Shown: positions 7,930-16,949 of the stretch, in pieces | Layout: every line of letters starts with the position of its first letter | How positions within the stretch are numbered: the first letter of the stretch is position 1 | Notes under the pieces: model-generated | What the model was told of the DNA's origin: nothing | The model's database searches: none | The model's input: the letters and a program-made list of their open reading frames with translations, nothing else | Made by a program: the position numbers and the translations under genes | NCBI RefSeq assembly: GCF_900141985.1 | Contig: NZ_FQZK01000024.1 | Span: 20,792 to 84,791 of the forward strand | Reading direction: 5' to 3' | Length of the DNA stretch: 64,000 nucleotides | DNA from: Nocardiopsis flavescens | GTDB lineage: Bacteria > Actinomycetota > Actinomycetes > Streptosporangiales > Streptosporangiaceae

Positions 7930-9246
7930 GTGAGCGAGACAGCCACCTCCTCTCCCGACCTCAGAGGCCGAGGCCGGGACCGCATCGAGTACGACGCCGA
8001 CGTCATCGTCGTCGGCGCCGGACCGTCCGGCTCCACCACCGCCTACTACCTGGCCCAGGCCGGGCTGGACGTCCTCCTGCTGGAGAAGACCGCCTTCCCC
8101 CGGGAGAAGGTCTGCGGCGACGGCCTCACCCCCCGGGCGGTCAAGCAGCTCACCTCCATGGGCGTCACCTTCGAGGACGAGGGCTGGGTCAAGAACCACG
8201 GCCTGCGCATCGTCGGCGCCGGCGCCCGCCTCGAACTCCCCTGGCCCGACCTGGCGGCCTACCCCGGGTTCGGGCTGGTGCGCACCCGCTTCGACTTCGA
8301 CCAGATCCTGGTCGACCGCGCCGTGACCGCGGGCGCCAAGCTCCTGGAGCGCACCACCGTCACCGGCCCCCTCATGGACGAGCGCAGCAACCGCATCGTC
8401 GGGGTCCAGGCCAAGAACGCCGACCGCGAACCCGTGTCCTTCCGGGCGCCGCTGGTCGTCGCCGCCGACGGCAACTCCTCGCGCCTGTCCGTCGCCATGG
8501 GCATCCGCAAGCGCGACGACCGCCCCATGGGCGTGGCCGTGCGCACCTACTTCACCAGCCCCCGCCACGACGACGACTACCTGGAGTCCTGGCTGGAGCT
8601 GTGGGACAGGAGCGGCGACAAGGACGTGCTCCTGCCCGGCTACGGCTGGATCTTCGGCGTGGGCGACGGCACCAGCAACGTGGGCCTGGGCATCCTCAAC
8701 TCCACCGCGTCCTTCCAGGACGTCGACTACCGCAAGCTGTTGCGGCGCTGGACCGACTCCATGCCGCCCGAGTGGGGCTTCACCGAGGAGAACCAGACCA
8801 CCCCGATCCGCGGCGCCGCCCTGCCCATGGGCTTCAACCGCGTCCCGCACTACTCGCGCGGCCTCATGCTCGTCGGCGACGCGGGGGGCATGGTCAACCC
8901 CTTCAACGGCGAGGGCATCGCCTACGCCATGGAGGCGGGCAACATCGCCGCCGACGTGATCGTGCAGGCGCACGGGCGCACCACCCAGCAGACCCGCGAG
9001 CGCGCCCTGCTGCGCTACCCGCAGGTCCTCGCCGACACCTACGGCGGCTACTACACGCTGGGCCGCTACTTCGTGAAGATGATCGGCCAGCCCGAGTTCA
9101 TGAAGTACGCCACCAAGTACGGCCTGCGCCAGCGCACCCTCATGAAGTTCGCGCTCAAGATGCTCGCCAACCTCACCGAACCCACGCAGGGCGACGCCAT
9201 GGACCGGGTCATCAACGGCCTGTCCAAGATCGCCCCCGCGGCATAA
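7930..9246 (+). CDS. Geranylgeranyl reductase family flavoprotein (menaquinone reductase type)
   Basis: A 438-residue FAD enzyme of the geranylgeranyl reductase family. The dinucleotide-binding motif is VVGAGPSG at residues 27-34; the family signature follows at KVCGDGLTPRAV (C62), and the second FAD contact is VGDAGGMVNPFNGEGI. In mycobacteria the related MenJ saturates one isoprene unit of menaquinone, and placement between menG and nuoA suits that role; hydrogenation of another prenyl lipid is the alternative. The GTG start at 7930 gives a family-length protein. It is the first gene after the Rex operator, 137 bp before nuoA in the same direction, so Rex may control it and perhaps nuo. Confidence 0.85.
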   Translation: MSETATSSPDLRGRGRDRIEYDADVIVVGAGPSGSTTAYYLAQAGLDVLLLEKTAFPREKVCGDGLTPRAVKQLTSMGVTFEDEGWVKNHGLRIVGAGARLELPWPDLAAYPGFGLVRTRFDFDQILVDRAVTAGAKLLERTTVTGPLMDERSNRIVGVQAKNADREPVSFRAPLVVAADGNSSRLSVAMGIRKRDDRPMGVAVRTYFTSPRHDDDYLESWLELWDRSGDKDVLLPGYGWIFGVGDGTSNVGLGILNSTASFQDVDYRKLLRRWTDSMPPEWGFTEENQTTPIRGAALPMGFNRVPHYSRGLMLVGDAGGMVNPFNGEGIAYAMEAGNIAADVIVQAHGRTTQQTRERALLRYPQVLADTYGGYYTLGRYFVKMIGQPEFMKYATKYGLRQRTLMKFALKMLANLTEPTQGDAMDRVINGLSKIAPAA

Positions 9247-9383
9247 GCGGCCCCGCACCCCGGTGCGGCCGCCCGCAGCCGTGACCGGGGCCGGGACGGA
9301 TCAGAGAAGAGCCCGCACAAGTGAAAGCAATCACAAGCGCGACGCCCCGCGCCCGCGCCGACCAGCCGGAAGGAGGGTGACCG

Positions 9384-9743
9384 GTGGAGCTCTACACACC
9401 GATCTTCGTGCTCGGCGGAATCGGCGCCGCGTTCGTCGTGGTGTCCATGGTCGCCGGGGCGCTGCTGGGACCCAAGCGCTACAACCGAGCCAAGATGCAG
9501 GCCTACGAGTGCGGTATCGAGCCCACTCCGCAGCCCGCCGGCGGCGGCCGTTTCACCGTCAAGTACTACCTGACGGCGATGATGTTCATCGTCTTCGACA
9601 TCGAGATCATCTTCCTCATCCCCTGGGCCGTGCACTTCGACGCCCTCGGCTGGTTCGGACTGGTCGCGATCGTCCTCTTCCTGGTGAACGTCTCCATCGC
9701 CTACGCCTACGAGTGGCGCCGCGGGGGCCTGGAATGGGACTGA
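9384..9743 (+). CDS. nuoA: NADH-quinone oxidoreductase subunit A
   Basis: Small membrane subunit of complex I, 119 residues with three transmembrane helices (about 5-27, 65-87 and 93-113). The conserved loop YECGIEPTPQP, which carries the cysteine near the quinone cavity entrance, is present, as is FDIEIIFLIPWAV in the second helix. GTG start preceded by GGAGG. First gene of nuoA-N; 64 bp separate it from nuoB. A separate promoter in the 137-bp gap before it cannot be excluded. Confidence 0.95.
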   Translation: MELYTPIFVLGGIGAAFVVVSMVAGALLGPKRYNRAKMQAYECGIEPTPQPAGGGRFTVKYYLTAMMFIVFDIEIIFLIPWAVHFDALGWFGLVAIVLFLVNVSIAYAYEWRRGGLEWD

Positions 9744-9807
9744 CCCCGCGACCCCCCGCACCCCGCGTCCGCACCCCGCAGCCCCGCCCGGAGGAGGTCC
9801 GCAGCTG

Positions 9808-10353
9808 ATGGGACTCGAAGAGAAACTGCCCAGCGGTGTCCTGCTCGGAACCGTCGAACAGGTCGTCGGGCTCGCCCGCAAGAGCTCGATGTGGCCGGCC
9901 ACCTTCGGCCTGGCCTGCTGCGCCATCGAGATGATGGCCGTCGGCGGCCCCCACTACGACCTGGCCCGGTTCGGCATGGAGAAGTTCGGCGCCACGCCGC
10001 GCCAGGCCGACCTCATGGTCGTCGCCGGGCGGGTGAGCCAGAAGATGGCCCCCGTCCTGCGCCAGATCTACGACCAGATGCCCGAGCCCAAGTGGGTCAT
10101 CGCGATGGGCGTGTGCGCCTCCAGCGGCGGCATGTTCAACAACTACGCGATCGTGCAGGGCGTGGACCACATCGTCCCGGTCGACATCTACCTGCCGGGC
10201 TGCCCGCCCCGCCCCGAGATGTTCCTGGACGCGGTGCTCAAGCTGCACGACAAGGTGCAGAACACCAAGCTCGGCGCGCACCGCGAGCAGGAGATCACCG
10301 AGACCGAGGAGCGCATGCTCCGCCGGTCGCTTCCCCTGGTGAGCAAGGACTGA
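9808..10353 (+). CDS. nuoB: NADH-quinone oxidoreductase subunit B (cluster N2)
   Basis: Peripheral-arm subunit of complex I that holds the terminal [4Fe-4S] cluster N2, the direct electron donor to menaquinone. The 181-residue protein has the tandem cysteine ligands C37-C38 (GLACCAIEMM), C103 (GVCASSGGMF) and C132 (PGCPPRPE), all in place. GGAGG precedes the ATG. One base separates its stop from the nuoC start. Confidence 0.96.
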   Translation: MGLEEKLPSGVLLGTVEQVVGLARKSSMWPATFGLACCAIEMMAVGGPHYDLARFGMEKFGATPRQADLMVVAGRVSQKMAPVLRQIYDQMPEPKWVIAMGVCASSGGMFNNYAIVQGVDHIVPVDIYLPGCPPRPEMFLDAVLKLHDKVQNTKLGAHREQEITETEERMLRRSLPLVSKD

Positions 10354-10354
10354 C

Positions 10355-11095
10355 ATGAGTACCGACAACGAGCGCGAACGCGACGAGGAGGCCGCGCGCC
10401 TCCCCGACCGGATGGGCGAGGAGCGCCTGGCCGCGCCGATCAAGCGCACCGGCATGTTCGGCACGGGCACCTCCGGGGACACCTCCGGGTTCGGGCTGCT
10501 CCAGGTGCGGGGGAGCGCTCCCGTCTCCTCGCAGCGGCCGTTCACCGACCCGGACGACCCGCGCACCGCCGACTTCGACCGCGTGGCCGACGACCTGGAG
10601 GCCGCCCTGGGCGACTCCGCCGGGGCCGTGGAGCGGGTGGAGGTCTCCCACGGGGAGATCACCTTCCACGTGCTCCGCGAGGCGCTGCCGGAACTGGCCC
10701 GCGTCCTGCGCGACGACCCGGCCCTGCGCTACGAGCTGTGCCTGGGCGTGACCGGCGTCCACTTCCCCGACCGGGAGGGGCGCGAGCTGCACGCGGTCTA
10801 CCAGTTCCGCTCGATCACGCACAACAGCGAGATCCGGGTGACCACCACCTGCCCGGACACGGACCGGCACATCCCGTCGATCGTGGCGGTCTACCCGACC
10901 AACGACTGGCACGAGCGCGAGGCCTGGGACTTCTTCGGCATCGTCTTCGACGGCCACCCGGCCCTCACCCGCATCCAGATGCCCGACGACTGGCACGGCC
11001 ACCCCCAGCGCAAGGACTACCCGCTGGGCGGCATCCCCGTCGAGTACCGGGGCGCCACCGTGCCCCCGCCCGACCAGCGGAGGTCGTACACATGA
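10355..11095 (+). CDS. nuoC: NADH-quinone oxidoreductase subunit C
   Basis: A 246-residue complex I peripheral-arm subunit (30-kDa type). The C-terminal half carries the family signature: VYPTNDWHEREAWDFFGI followed by HPALTRIQMPDDW and HPQRKDYPLGGIPVEY. The N-terminal ~60 residues (acidic, then TGMFGTGTSGDTSGFGLL) are an actinobacterial extension. NuoC holds no cofactor; it supports NuoD and NuoB around the quinone site. It is separate from NuoD here, unlike the NuoCD fusion of enterobacteria. Confidence 0.95.
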   Translation: MSTDNERERDEEAARLPDRMGEERLAAPIKRTGMFGTGTSGDTSGFGLLQVRGSAPVSSQRPFTDPDDPRTADFDRVADDLEAALGDSAGAVERVEVSHGEITFHVLREALPELARVLRDDPALRYELCLGVTGVHFPDREGRELHAVYQFRSITHNSEIRVTTTCPDTDRHIPSIVAVYPTNDWHEREAWDFFGIVFDGHPALTRIQMPDDWHGHPQRKDYPLGGIPVEYRGATVPPPDQRRSYT

Positions 11096-11129
11096 CCAGG
11101 TTCGGCACCCTTCGGAAGGGGGGCACGGC

Positions 11130-12425
11130 ATGACCGTCACCGAGGACTACATCGACGCCTCCGGCGGCGACTGGGACGACGTCATCGAGAAGGCGCAGGC
11201 CACCAGCGCCGAGCGCCTCGTCGTCAACATGGGGCCCCAGCACCCGTCCACCCACGGCGTGCTCCGCCTCATCCTCACCCTGGACGGCGAGACCTGCACC
11301 GAGGCCCGGGTCGCCATCGGCTACCTGCACACGGGCATCGAGAAGAACATGGAGTTCCGGACGTGGACGCAGGGCACCACGTTCGTGACCCGCATGGACT
11401 ACCTGACGCCGCTCTTCAATGAGACGGCGTACTGCCTGGCGGTCGAGAAGCTGCTGGGCGTCGAGGACCGCATCCCGGACCGCGCCAGCGTCATCCGCGT
11501 GATGATGATGGAGCTCAACCGGATGGCCTCGCACTTCGTGGCGATGGCGACGTTCGGCATGGAGCTGGGCGCGACCACCGTCATGACCAACGGGTTCCGC
11601 GAGCGCGAGATGATCCTGGACGTCTTCGAGCTGGTCACCGGGCTGCGGATGAACCACGCCTACGTCCGTCCCGGCGGGGTCGCCCAGGACCTGCCGCCCG
11701 GCGCGGTCGGCAAGGTCCGGGAGCTGCTCAAGGAGATGCCCGAGCGCATCAAGGTCATGCGCAAGCTCCTCGACGAGAACCCCGTCTACCTGGCCCGCAC
11801 CAAGGACGTCGCCTACCTCAACCTGCCCGGCTGCATGGCCCTGGGCGTCACCGGGCCGCTGCTGCGGGCCTCGGGGCTGGCGTACGACCTGCGCAAGGCC
11901 AAGCCGTACTGCGGCTACGAGGGCTACGAGTTCGACGTCCCGGTCTCCGACGGCGGCGACGTGTACGCCCGCTACCGGGTGCGCATCGCCGAGATGGAGG
12001 AGAGCCTCAAGATCATCGAGCAGTGCCTGGACAAGCTGGCCCCGGGCCCGGTGATGATCGAGGACGCCAAGATCGGCTGGCCCGCCAAGCTGGCCCTGGG
12101 GCCCGACGGCATGGGCAACTCGCCCGACCACATCGCGCACATCATGAGCAGTTCCATGGAAGCGCTGATCCACCACTTCAAGCTGGTCACCGAGGGCTTC
12201 CGGGTCCCGGCCGGCCAGGCCTACACGGCCGTCGAGAGCGCCAAGGGCGAGCTCGGCTGCTACGCGGTCAGCGACGGGGGGACCCGCCCCTACCGCGTGC
12301 ACTTCCGGGACCCGTCCTTCACCCACCTCCAGGCCGTCGCCGCCATGTGCGAGGGCGGCACGGTGGCGGACGTGATCGCGGCCGTGGCCAGTATCGACCC
12401 GGTGATGGGAGGCGTGGACCGGTGA
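11130..12425 (+). CDS. nuoD: NADH-quinone oxidoreductase subunit D
   Basis: The 431-residue 49-kDa-type subunit that forms the quinone cavity with NuoB. Key segments are NMGPQHPSTHGVLRL near residue 31, whose histidine contacts the quinone head group, then MNHAYVRPGGVAQD and YCGYEGYEFDVPVSDGGD. The protein descends from [NiFe]-hydrogenase large subunits but lacks the Ni-binding cysteine pairs, as expected. AAGGGGGG lies before the ATG. Its stop overlaps the GTG start of nuoE (GTGA). Confidence 0.96.
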   Translation: MTVTEDYIDASGGDWDDVIEKAQATSAERLVVNMGPQHPSTHGVLRLILTLDGETCTEARVAIGYLHTGIEKNMEFRTWTQGTTFVTRMDYLTPLFNETAYCLAVEKLLGVEDRIPDRASVIRVMMMELNRMASHFVAMATFGMELGATTVMTNGFREREMILDVFELVTGLRMNHAYVRPGGVAQDLPPGAVGKVRELLKEMPERIKVMRKLLDENPVYLARTKDVAYLNLPGCMALGVTGPLLRASGLAYDLRKAKPYCGYEGYEFDVPVSDGGDVYARYRVRIAEMEESLKIIEQCLDKLAPGPVMIEDAKIGWPAKLALGPDGMGNSPDHIAHIMSSSMEALIHHFKLVTEGFRVPAGQAYTAVESAKGELGCYAVSDGGTRPYRVHFRDPSFTHLQAVAAMCEGGTVADVIAAVASIDPVMGGVDR

Positions 12426-13177
12426 GCGGACACGACCACGACCACGACCACGGCGCGCCCGCGATCCCGGAGGGGACCGACGCGTTCCCCGCCGAGGTCG
12501 TCGCGCGCCTGGAGCAGGACGCCAAGGAGATCATCGGCCGCTACCCGCGGCCCCGGTCCTCGCTGCTGCCGCTGCTGCACCTGGTGCAGTCGGAGGAGGG
12601 CCACGTCAGCCGGGCCGGGATGCGCTTCTGCGCCGACCAGCTCGGCATCACCCTCGCCGAGGTGAACGCGGTCGCCACGTTCTACACCATGTACCGCCGC
12701 CGCCCCGGCGGCGACTACCAGGTGGGGGTGTGCACCAACACCCTGTGCGCCGTGATGGGCGGGGACGAGATCTTCGCCGCGCTCAAGGAGCACCTGGACG
12801 TCGGCAACAACGAGACCACCGAGGACGGCAAGGTCACGCTGGAGCACGTCGAGTGCAACGCGGCCTGCGACTTCGCGCCGGTCGTGATGGTCAACTGGGA
12901 GTTCTTCGACAACCAGACCCCCGACTCGGCCAAGCGGCTCGTGGACGACCTGCGGCTGGGCAACGACGTCGCGCCCACCCGCGGCCCGGCGAGCCTGTGC
13001 ACCTGGAAGCAGGCCTCCCGCGTGCTGGCCGGGTTCGACGACGGGCGCGCCGGAGAGGGAGTGCAGGCCGCCGGCCCCTCGCTCGCCGGACTCACCGTCG
13101 CCCGGGAACGCGGCTGGACCGCGCCCGACCCGGCGAACCTCCCCCGTCCCGCCCAGGGTGAGGAGGAGACCGAATGA
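12422..13177 (+). CDS. nuoE: NADH-quinone oxidoreductase subunit E
   Basis: Carries the [2Fe-2S] cluster N1a of the NADH-oxidising module. With the GTG start that overlaps nuoD's stop the product is 251 residues, and the ligands are C104, C109, C145 and C149 (VCTNTLC and CNAAC). Compared with the ~165-residue E. coli protein it has a C-terminal extension of roughly 80 residues and an unusual N-terminal run of alternating His and Asp (residues 4-10). The latter could bind metal ions, or simply be a disordered tail. Overlaps nuoF by ATGA, so the E, F and G subunits are translationally coupled. Confidence 0.94.
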   Translation: MSGHDHDHDHGAPAIPEGTDAFPAEVVARLEQDAKEIIGRYPRPRSSLLPLLHLVQSEEGHVSRAGMRFCADQLGITLAEVNAVATFYTMYRRRPGGDYQVGVCTNTLCAVMGGDEIFAALKEHLDVGNNETTEDGKVTLEHVECNAACDFAPVVMVNWEFFDNQTPDSAKRLVDDLRLGNDVAPTRGPASLCTWKQASRVLAGFDDGRAGEGVQAAGPSLAGLTVARERGWTAPDPANLPRPAQGEEETE

Positions 13178-14493
13178 CCACCCTGACCCCGATCCTGTCC
13201 CACAACTGGGACCGGCCCGACTCCTTCACCCTGGAGGGGTACCGGGACGACGGCGGGTACCGTGCCCTGCGCAAGGCGCTGGACATGGAGCCCGCGGCCA
13301 TCGTCGACCTGGTCAAGCAGTCCGGGCTGCGCGGGCGCGGCGGCGCCGGATTCCCCACCGGCATGAAGTGGGGGTTCCTGCCCGCCGACAACCCGAACCC
13401 GCGCTACCTCGTCGTCAACGCCGACGAGTCCGAGCCCGGGACCTGCAAGGACATCCCGCTGATGCTCGCCAACCCGCACTCGCTGGTCGAGGGCGTGGCG
13501 ATCGCCTCCTACGCGATCAAGTCGAGCCAGGCGTTCATCTACGTCCGCGGCGAGGTCGTCCACGTCATCCGCCGCCTGCGCAAGGCCGTCGCCGACGCCT
13601 ACGCCGCCGGGCTGCTGGGCAAGGACATCCTCGGCACCGGCTTCGACCTCGACGTGGTCGTCCACGCCGGGGCCGGGGCCTACATCTGCGGCGAGGAGAC
13701 CGCCCTGCTGGACTCCCTGGAGGGCTACCGGGGCCAGCCCCGGCTCAAGCCGCCCTTCCCCGCCGTCGCCGGGCTCTACGCCTCGCCGACCGTGGTGAAC
13801 AACGTCGAGTCCATCGCCAGCGTCCCCAGCATCGTCCTGGGCGGCGCGGAGTGGTTCACCTCGATGGGCACCGAGAAGTCCGCCGGGTTCGGCTTCTTCT
13901 CCCTGTCCGGGCACGTCACCCGGCCGGGCCAGTACGAGGCCCCGCTCGGCGTCACCCTGCGGGAGCTGCTCGACATGGCGGGCGGGGTCCGCGAGGGCCA
14001 CAGCCTCAAGTTCTGGACGCCCGGGGGCTCCTCCACCCCGATCTTCACCGAGGAGCACCTGGACACCCCGCTCGACTTCGAGTCGGTGGGCGCCGCCGGG
14101 TCCATGCTCGGCACCCGCGCCCTCCAGATCTTCGACGAGACCACCTGCGTGGTCCGCGCCGTCGGACGCTGGATCTCCTTCTACGCCCACGAGTCCTGCG
14201 GCAAGTGCACGCCCTGCCGCGAGGGCAACTACTGGATGGTCCAGGTCCTGGACCGCCTGGAGCGCGGGGAGGGGTCCGAGGCCGACCTCGACAAGCTCCT
14301 GGACATCTGCGACAACCTGCTCGGCCGGTCGTTCTGCGCCCTGGGCGACGGCGCGACCAGCCCGGTCACGTCGTCGATCAAGCACTTCCGCCAGGAGTAC
14401 ATCGACCACGTGGAGCAGGGCGGCTGCCCCTTCGACCACGCCAGGTCCACCCTGTGGGCGGACCGCACGACCACGACGGGAGGGAACCCGTGA
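13174..14493 (+). CDS. nuoF: NADH-quinone oxidoreductase subunit F (NADH/FMN site)
   Basis: Binds NADH and FMN and hands electrons to [4Fe-4S] cluster N3. The 439-residue protein shows the NADH/FMN glycine-rich motif GLRGRGGAGFPTGMKW at 51-66, the FMN-associated ICGEETALLDSLEG, and cluster ligands C342, C345 and C348 (ESCGKCTPCREG) with C388 (SFCALGD). All catalytic features are intact. Overlaps both neighbours by 4 bp. Confidence 0.96.
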   Translation: MTTLTPILSHNWDRPDSFTLEGYRDDGGYRALRKALDMEPAAIVDLVKQSGLRGRGGAGFPTGMKWGFLPADNPNPRYLVVNADESEPGTCKDIPLMLANPHSLVEGVAIASYAIKSSQAFIYVRGEVVHVIRRLRKAVADAYAAGLLGKDILGTGFDLDVVVHAGAGAYICGEETALLDSLEGYRGQPRLKPPFPAVAGLYASPTVVNNVESIASVPSIVLGGAEWFTSMGTEKSAGFGFFSLSGHVTRPGQYEAPLGVTLRELLDMAGGVREGHSLKFWTPGGSSTPIFTEEHLDTPLDFESVGAAGSMLGTRALQIFDETTCVVRAVGRWISFYAHESCGKCTPCREGNYWMVQVLDRLERGEGSEADLDKLLDICDNLLGRSFCALGDGATSPVTSSIKHFRQEYIDHVEQGGCPFDHARSTLWADRTTTTGGNP

Positions 14494-16949
14494 CCGTCAC
14501 GTCCAACACTCCGGGCGGAGCGGCCCCCGCGCCGCCGCCCGAGGACCTGATCACCGTCACCATCGACGGCTTCCGGATCCAGGTGCCCAAGGGCACCCTC
14601 CTCATCCGCGCCGCCGAACTCCTCGGGATCCAGATCCCGCGCTTCTGCGACCACCCGCTCCTGGACCCGGTCGGGGCCTGCCGCCAGTGCCTGGTGGACA
14701 TCCCCGACATGGGCAACGGGCGCGGCATGCCCAAGCCGCAGGCGTCCTGCACCATCACCGTGATGGAGGGGATGGTGGTCAACACCCACCTCACCTCGCC
14801 GGTGGCGGAGAAGGCCCAGCGCGGCATCATGGAGTTCCTGCTCATCAACCACCCGCTGGACTGCCCGGTCTGCGACAAGGGCGGCGAGTGCCCCCTACAG
14901 AACCAGGCCATGTCCACCGGGCGGGGCGAGAGCCGGTTCATCGACGTCAAGCGGACCTTCCCCAAGCCGGTCCCGCTGTCCAGCCAGGTGCTGCTCGACC
15001 GGGAGCGCTGCATCCAGTGCGCCCGCTGCACCCGGTTCGCGGCGCAGATCGCCGGGGACCCGCTCATCGAGCTGATGGAGCGCGGCGCCAAGGAGCAGGT
15101 CGGCATCGCCGGCGGCGAGCCGTTCAACTCCTACTTCTCCGGCAACACCGTGCAGATCTGCCCGGTGGGCGCCCTGACCGGGTCGGCCTACCGGTTCCGG
15201 TCCCGCCCCTTCGACCTGGTCTCCACCCCCAGTGTCTGCGAGCACTGCGCCGGCGGCTGCGCCCAGCGCACCGACCACCGGCGCGGCAAGGTCACCCGCC
15301 GCCTGGCCGGCGACGACCCGCAGGTCAACGAGGAGTGGAACTGCGACAAGGGCCGGTGGGCGTTCGCCTACGCCACCCAGGGCGACCGGCTCTCCCGCCC
15401 GCTCGTGCGCGACGAGGACTCCCGGGCCCTGGAGTTCGCCTCCTGGCCCGAGGCCGTCTCGATCGCCGCCTCCCGGCTGGCCGCCGCACGCGGCCGGGTC
15501 GGCGTCCTGACCGGCGGGCGCCTCACCTACGAGGACGCCTACGCCTACGCCAAGTTCGCCCGGATCGCCCTGGGCACCAACGACGTGGACATGCGGGCCC
15601 GCGCCCACTCGCGCGAGGAGGCCGACTTCCTGGCCGCCCGCGTGGCCGGGACGCCCGTCGCCACGGACTTCACCGCCCTGGAGAAGGCCCCGGCCGTGCT
15701 CCTGGCCGGGTTCGAGCCCGAGGACGAGTCGCCCTCCACGTTCCTGCGGCTGCGCAAGGGCCACCGCAAGCGCCGGCTCAAGGTCTACTCGGTCGCCAGC
15801 CACGCCAGCCTGGGGCTCACCAAGGCGGGCGGCACCCTCATCGGCACCGCCCCCGGCGAGGAGGCCCGCGTCCTCAACGCCCTGGAGGACACCGCACCCG
15901 AGGCCGTCGAGGCCCTGGGCGCGGAGGGCGCGGTCATCATCGCGGGGGAGCGGCTGGCCGCCGTCCCCGGGGCGCTCACCGCCGCCGCGGCGCTGGCCGA
16001 CCGCACCGGCGCCCGCCTGGTGTGGATCCCGCGCCGGGCCGGGGAGCGCGGCGCCGCCGACGCCGGAGCCCTGCCCGGGCTGCTGCCCGGCGGCCGGCCC
16101 GTCGCCGACGACTCGGCCCGCGCCGAGGTCGCCCGCGCCTGGAACGTCGGCGCCCTGCCGACGGAGCCCGGTCGCGACACCGCCGCCATCATCGAGGCCG
16201 CCGCCCGCGGCGACCTCGACGCGCTGGTCATCGCCGGGGTCGAGCTGGACGACCTGCCCGACCCCGAGGCCGCCCGCGCGGCCCTGGCCCGGGTGCCGTT
16301 CATCGTCAGCCTCGAACTGCGCGCCAGCGAGGTCACCGACCGCGCCGACGTGGTGTTCCCCGTGGCGGCCGTCGCCGAGAAGTCCGGCACCTTCGTCAAC
16401 TGGGAGGGCCGCCACCGGCCCTTCGGCGCCGCGCTCAAGGTGCCCGGGGCCCTCTCCGACCTGCGGGTCCTGGCGGCCCTCGCCGACGAGATGGACGTCC
16501 ACCTGGGCCTGCCCGACGCCGCCTCCGCCTACCGCGAGCTGCTCGAACTGGGCCTGTGGGCGGGGGAGCGGGGCTCCGGTCCCGCCGTCCGCCCGGCGGA
16601 CGCGGTGCGGCCCCGCTCCGGCGAGGCCCTGCTGTCCACCTGGCGCCAGCTCCTGGGCACCGGGCGGATGGAGGACGGCGAGCCGTTCCTCGCCGGCACG
16701 GCCCGGCCCGCCCGCGCCTACCTGTCCAAGGCCACGGCCGACGAGGTCGGGGTGCCCGACGGCGGATCGCTCCGCGTCACCGGCACCCGGGGCTCGGTCA
16801 CCGTCCCCGTGGTCGTCACCGACATCGCCGACCGGGTCGTCTGGCTCCCGGCCAACGCACGGGGCTGCGACATCCGTCGCGACCTCGGCAGCGGCGCGGG
16901 CGAGACGGTCCTGCTGTCGGCGCCGACCACCGCCGGGAGGCACCAGTGA
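14490..16949 (+). CDS. nuoG: NADH-quinone oxidoreductase subunit G
   Basis: An 819-residue multi-cluster subunit. The N-terminal ferredoxin-like part has [2Fe-2S] ligands C53, C64, C67 and C87. Next comes the His/Cys segment HPLDCPVCDKGGECPLQ, then RCIQCARC and ICPVGAL for further [4Fe-4S] clusters, and CEHCAGGC with WNCDKGRW, a fourth set like the distal cluster N7 of bacterial NuoG. The rest is a molybdopterin-oxidoreductase-like domain that has lost its cofactor, ending in a beta-barrel (DGGSLRVTGTRGSVTVPV). The frame is open upstream to 13158, but the GTG at 14490, overlapping nuoF's stop, is the proper start. Confidence 0.95.
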   Translation: MTVTSNTPGGAAPAPPPEDLITVTIDGFRIQVPKGTLLIRAAELLGIQIPRFCDHPLLDPVGACRQCLVDIPDMGNGRGMPKPQASCTITVMEGMVVNTHLTSPVAEKAQRGIMEFLLINHPLDCPVCDKGGECPLQNQAMSTGRGESRFIDVKRTFPKPVPLSSQVLLDRERCIQCARCTRFAAQIAGDPLIELMERGAKEQVGIAGGEPFNSYFSGNTVQICPVGALTGSAYRFRSRPFDLVSTPSVCEHCAGGCAQRTDHRRGKVTRRLAGDDPQVNEEWNCDKGRWAFAYATQGDRLSRPLVRDEDSRALEFASWPEAVSIAASRLAAARGRVGVLTGGRLTYEDAYAYAKFARIALGTNDVDMRARAHSREEADFLAARVAGTPVATDFTALEKAPAVLLAGFEPEDESPSTFLRLRKGHRKRRLKVYSVASHASLGLTKAGGTLIGTAPGEEARVLNALEDTAPEAVEALGAEGAVIIAGERLAAVPGALTAAAALADRTGARLVWIPRRAGERGAADAGALPGLLPGGRPVADDSARAEVARAWNVGALPTEPGRDTAAIIEAAARGDLDALVIAGVELDDLPDPEAARAALARVPFIVSLELRASEVTDRADVVFPVAAVAEKSGTFVNWEGRHRPFGAALKVPGALSDLRVLAALADEMDVHLGLPDAASAYRELLELGLWAGERGSGPAVRPADAVRPRSGEALLSTWRQLLGTGRMEDGEPFLAGTARPARAYLSKATADEVGVPDGGSLRVTGTRGSVTVPVVVTDIADRVVWLPANARGCDIRRDLGSGAGETVLLSAPTTAGRHQ

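Noticed and set aside
13158..14489. An apparent nuoF-nuoG fusion frame starting at 13158
   Set aside because: The part before 14490 is out of frame with nuoF and is an arginine-rich shadow; nuoG starts at the GTG overlapping nuoF's stop.
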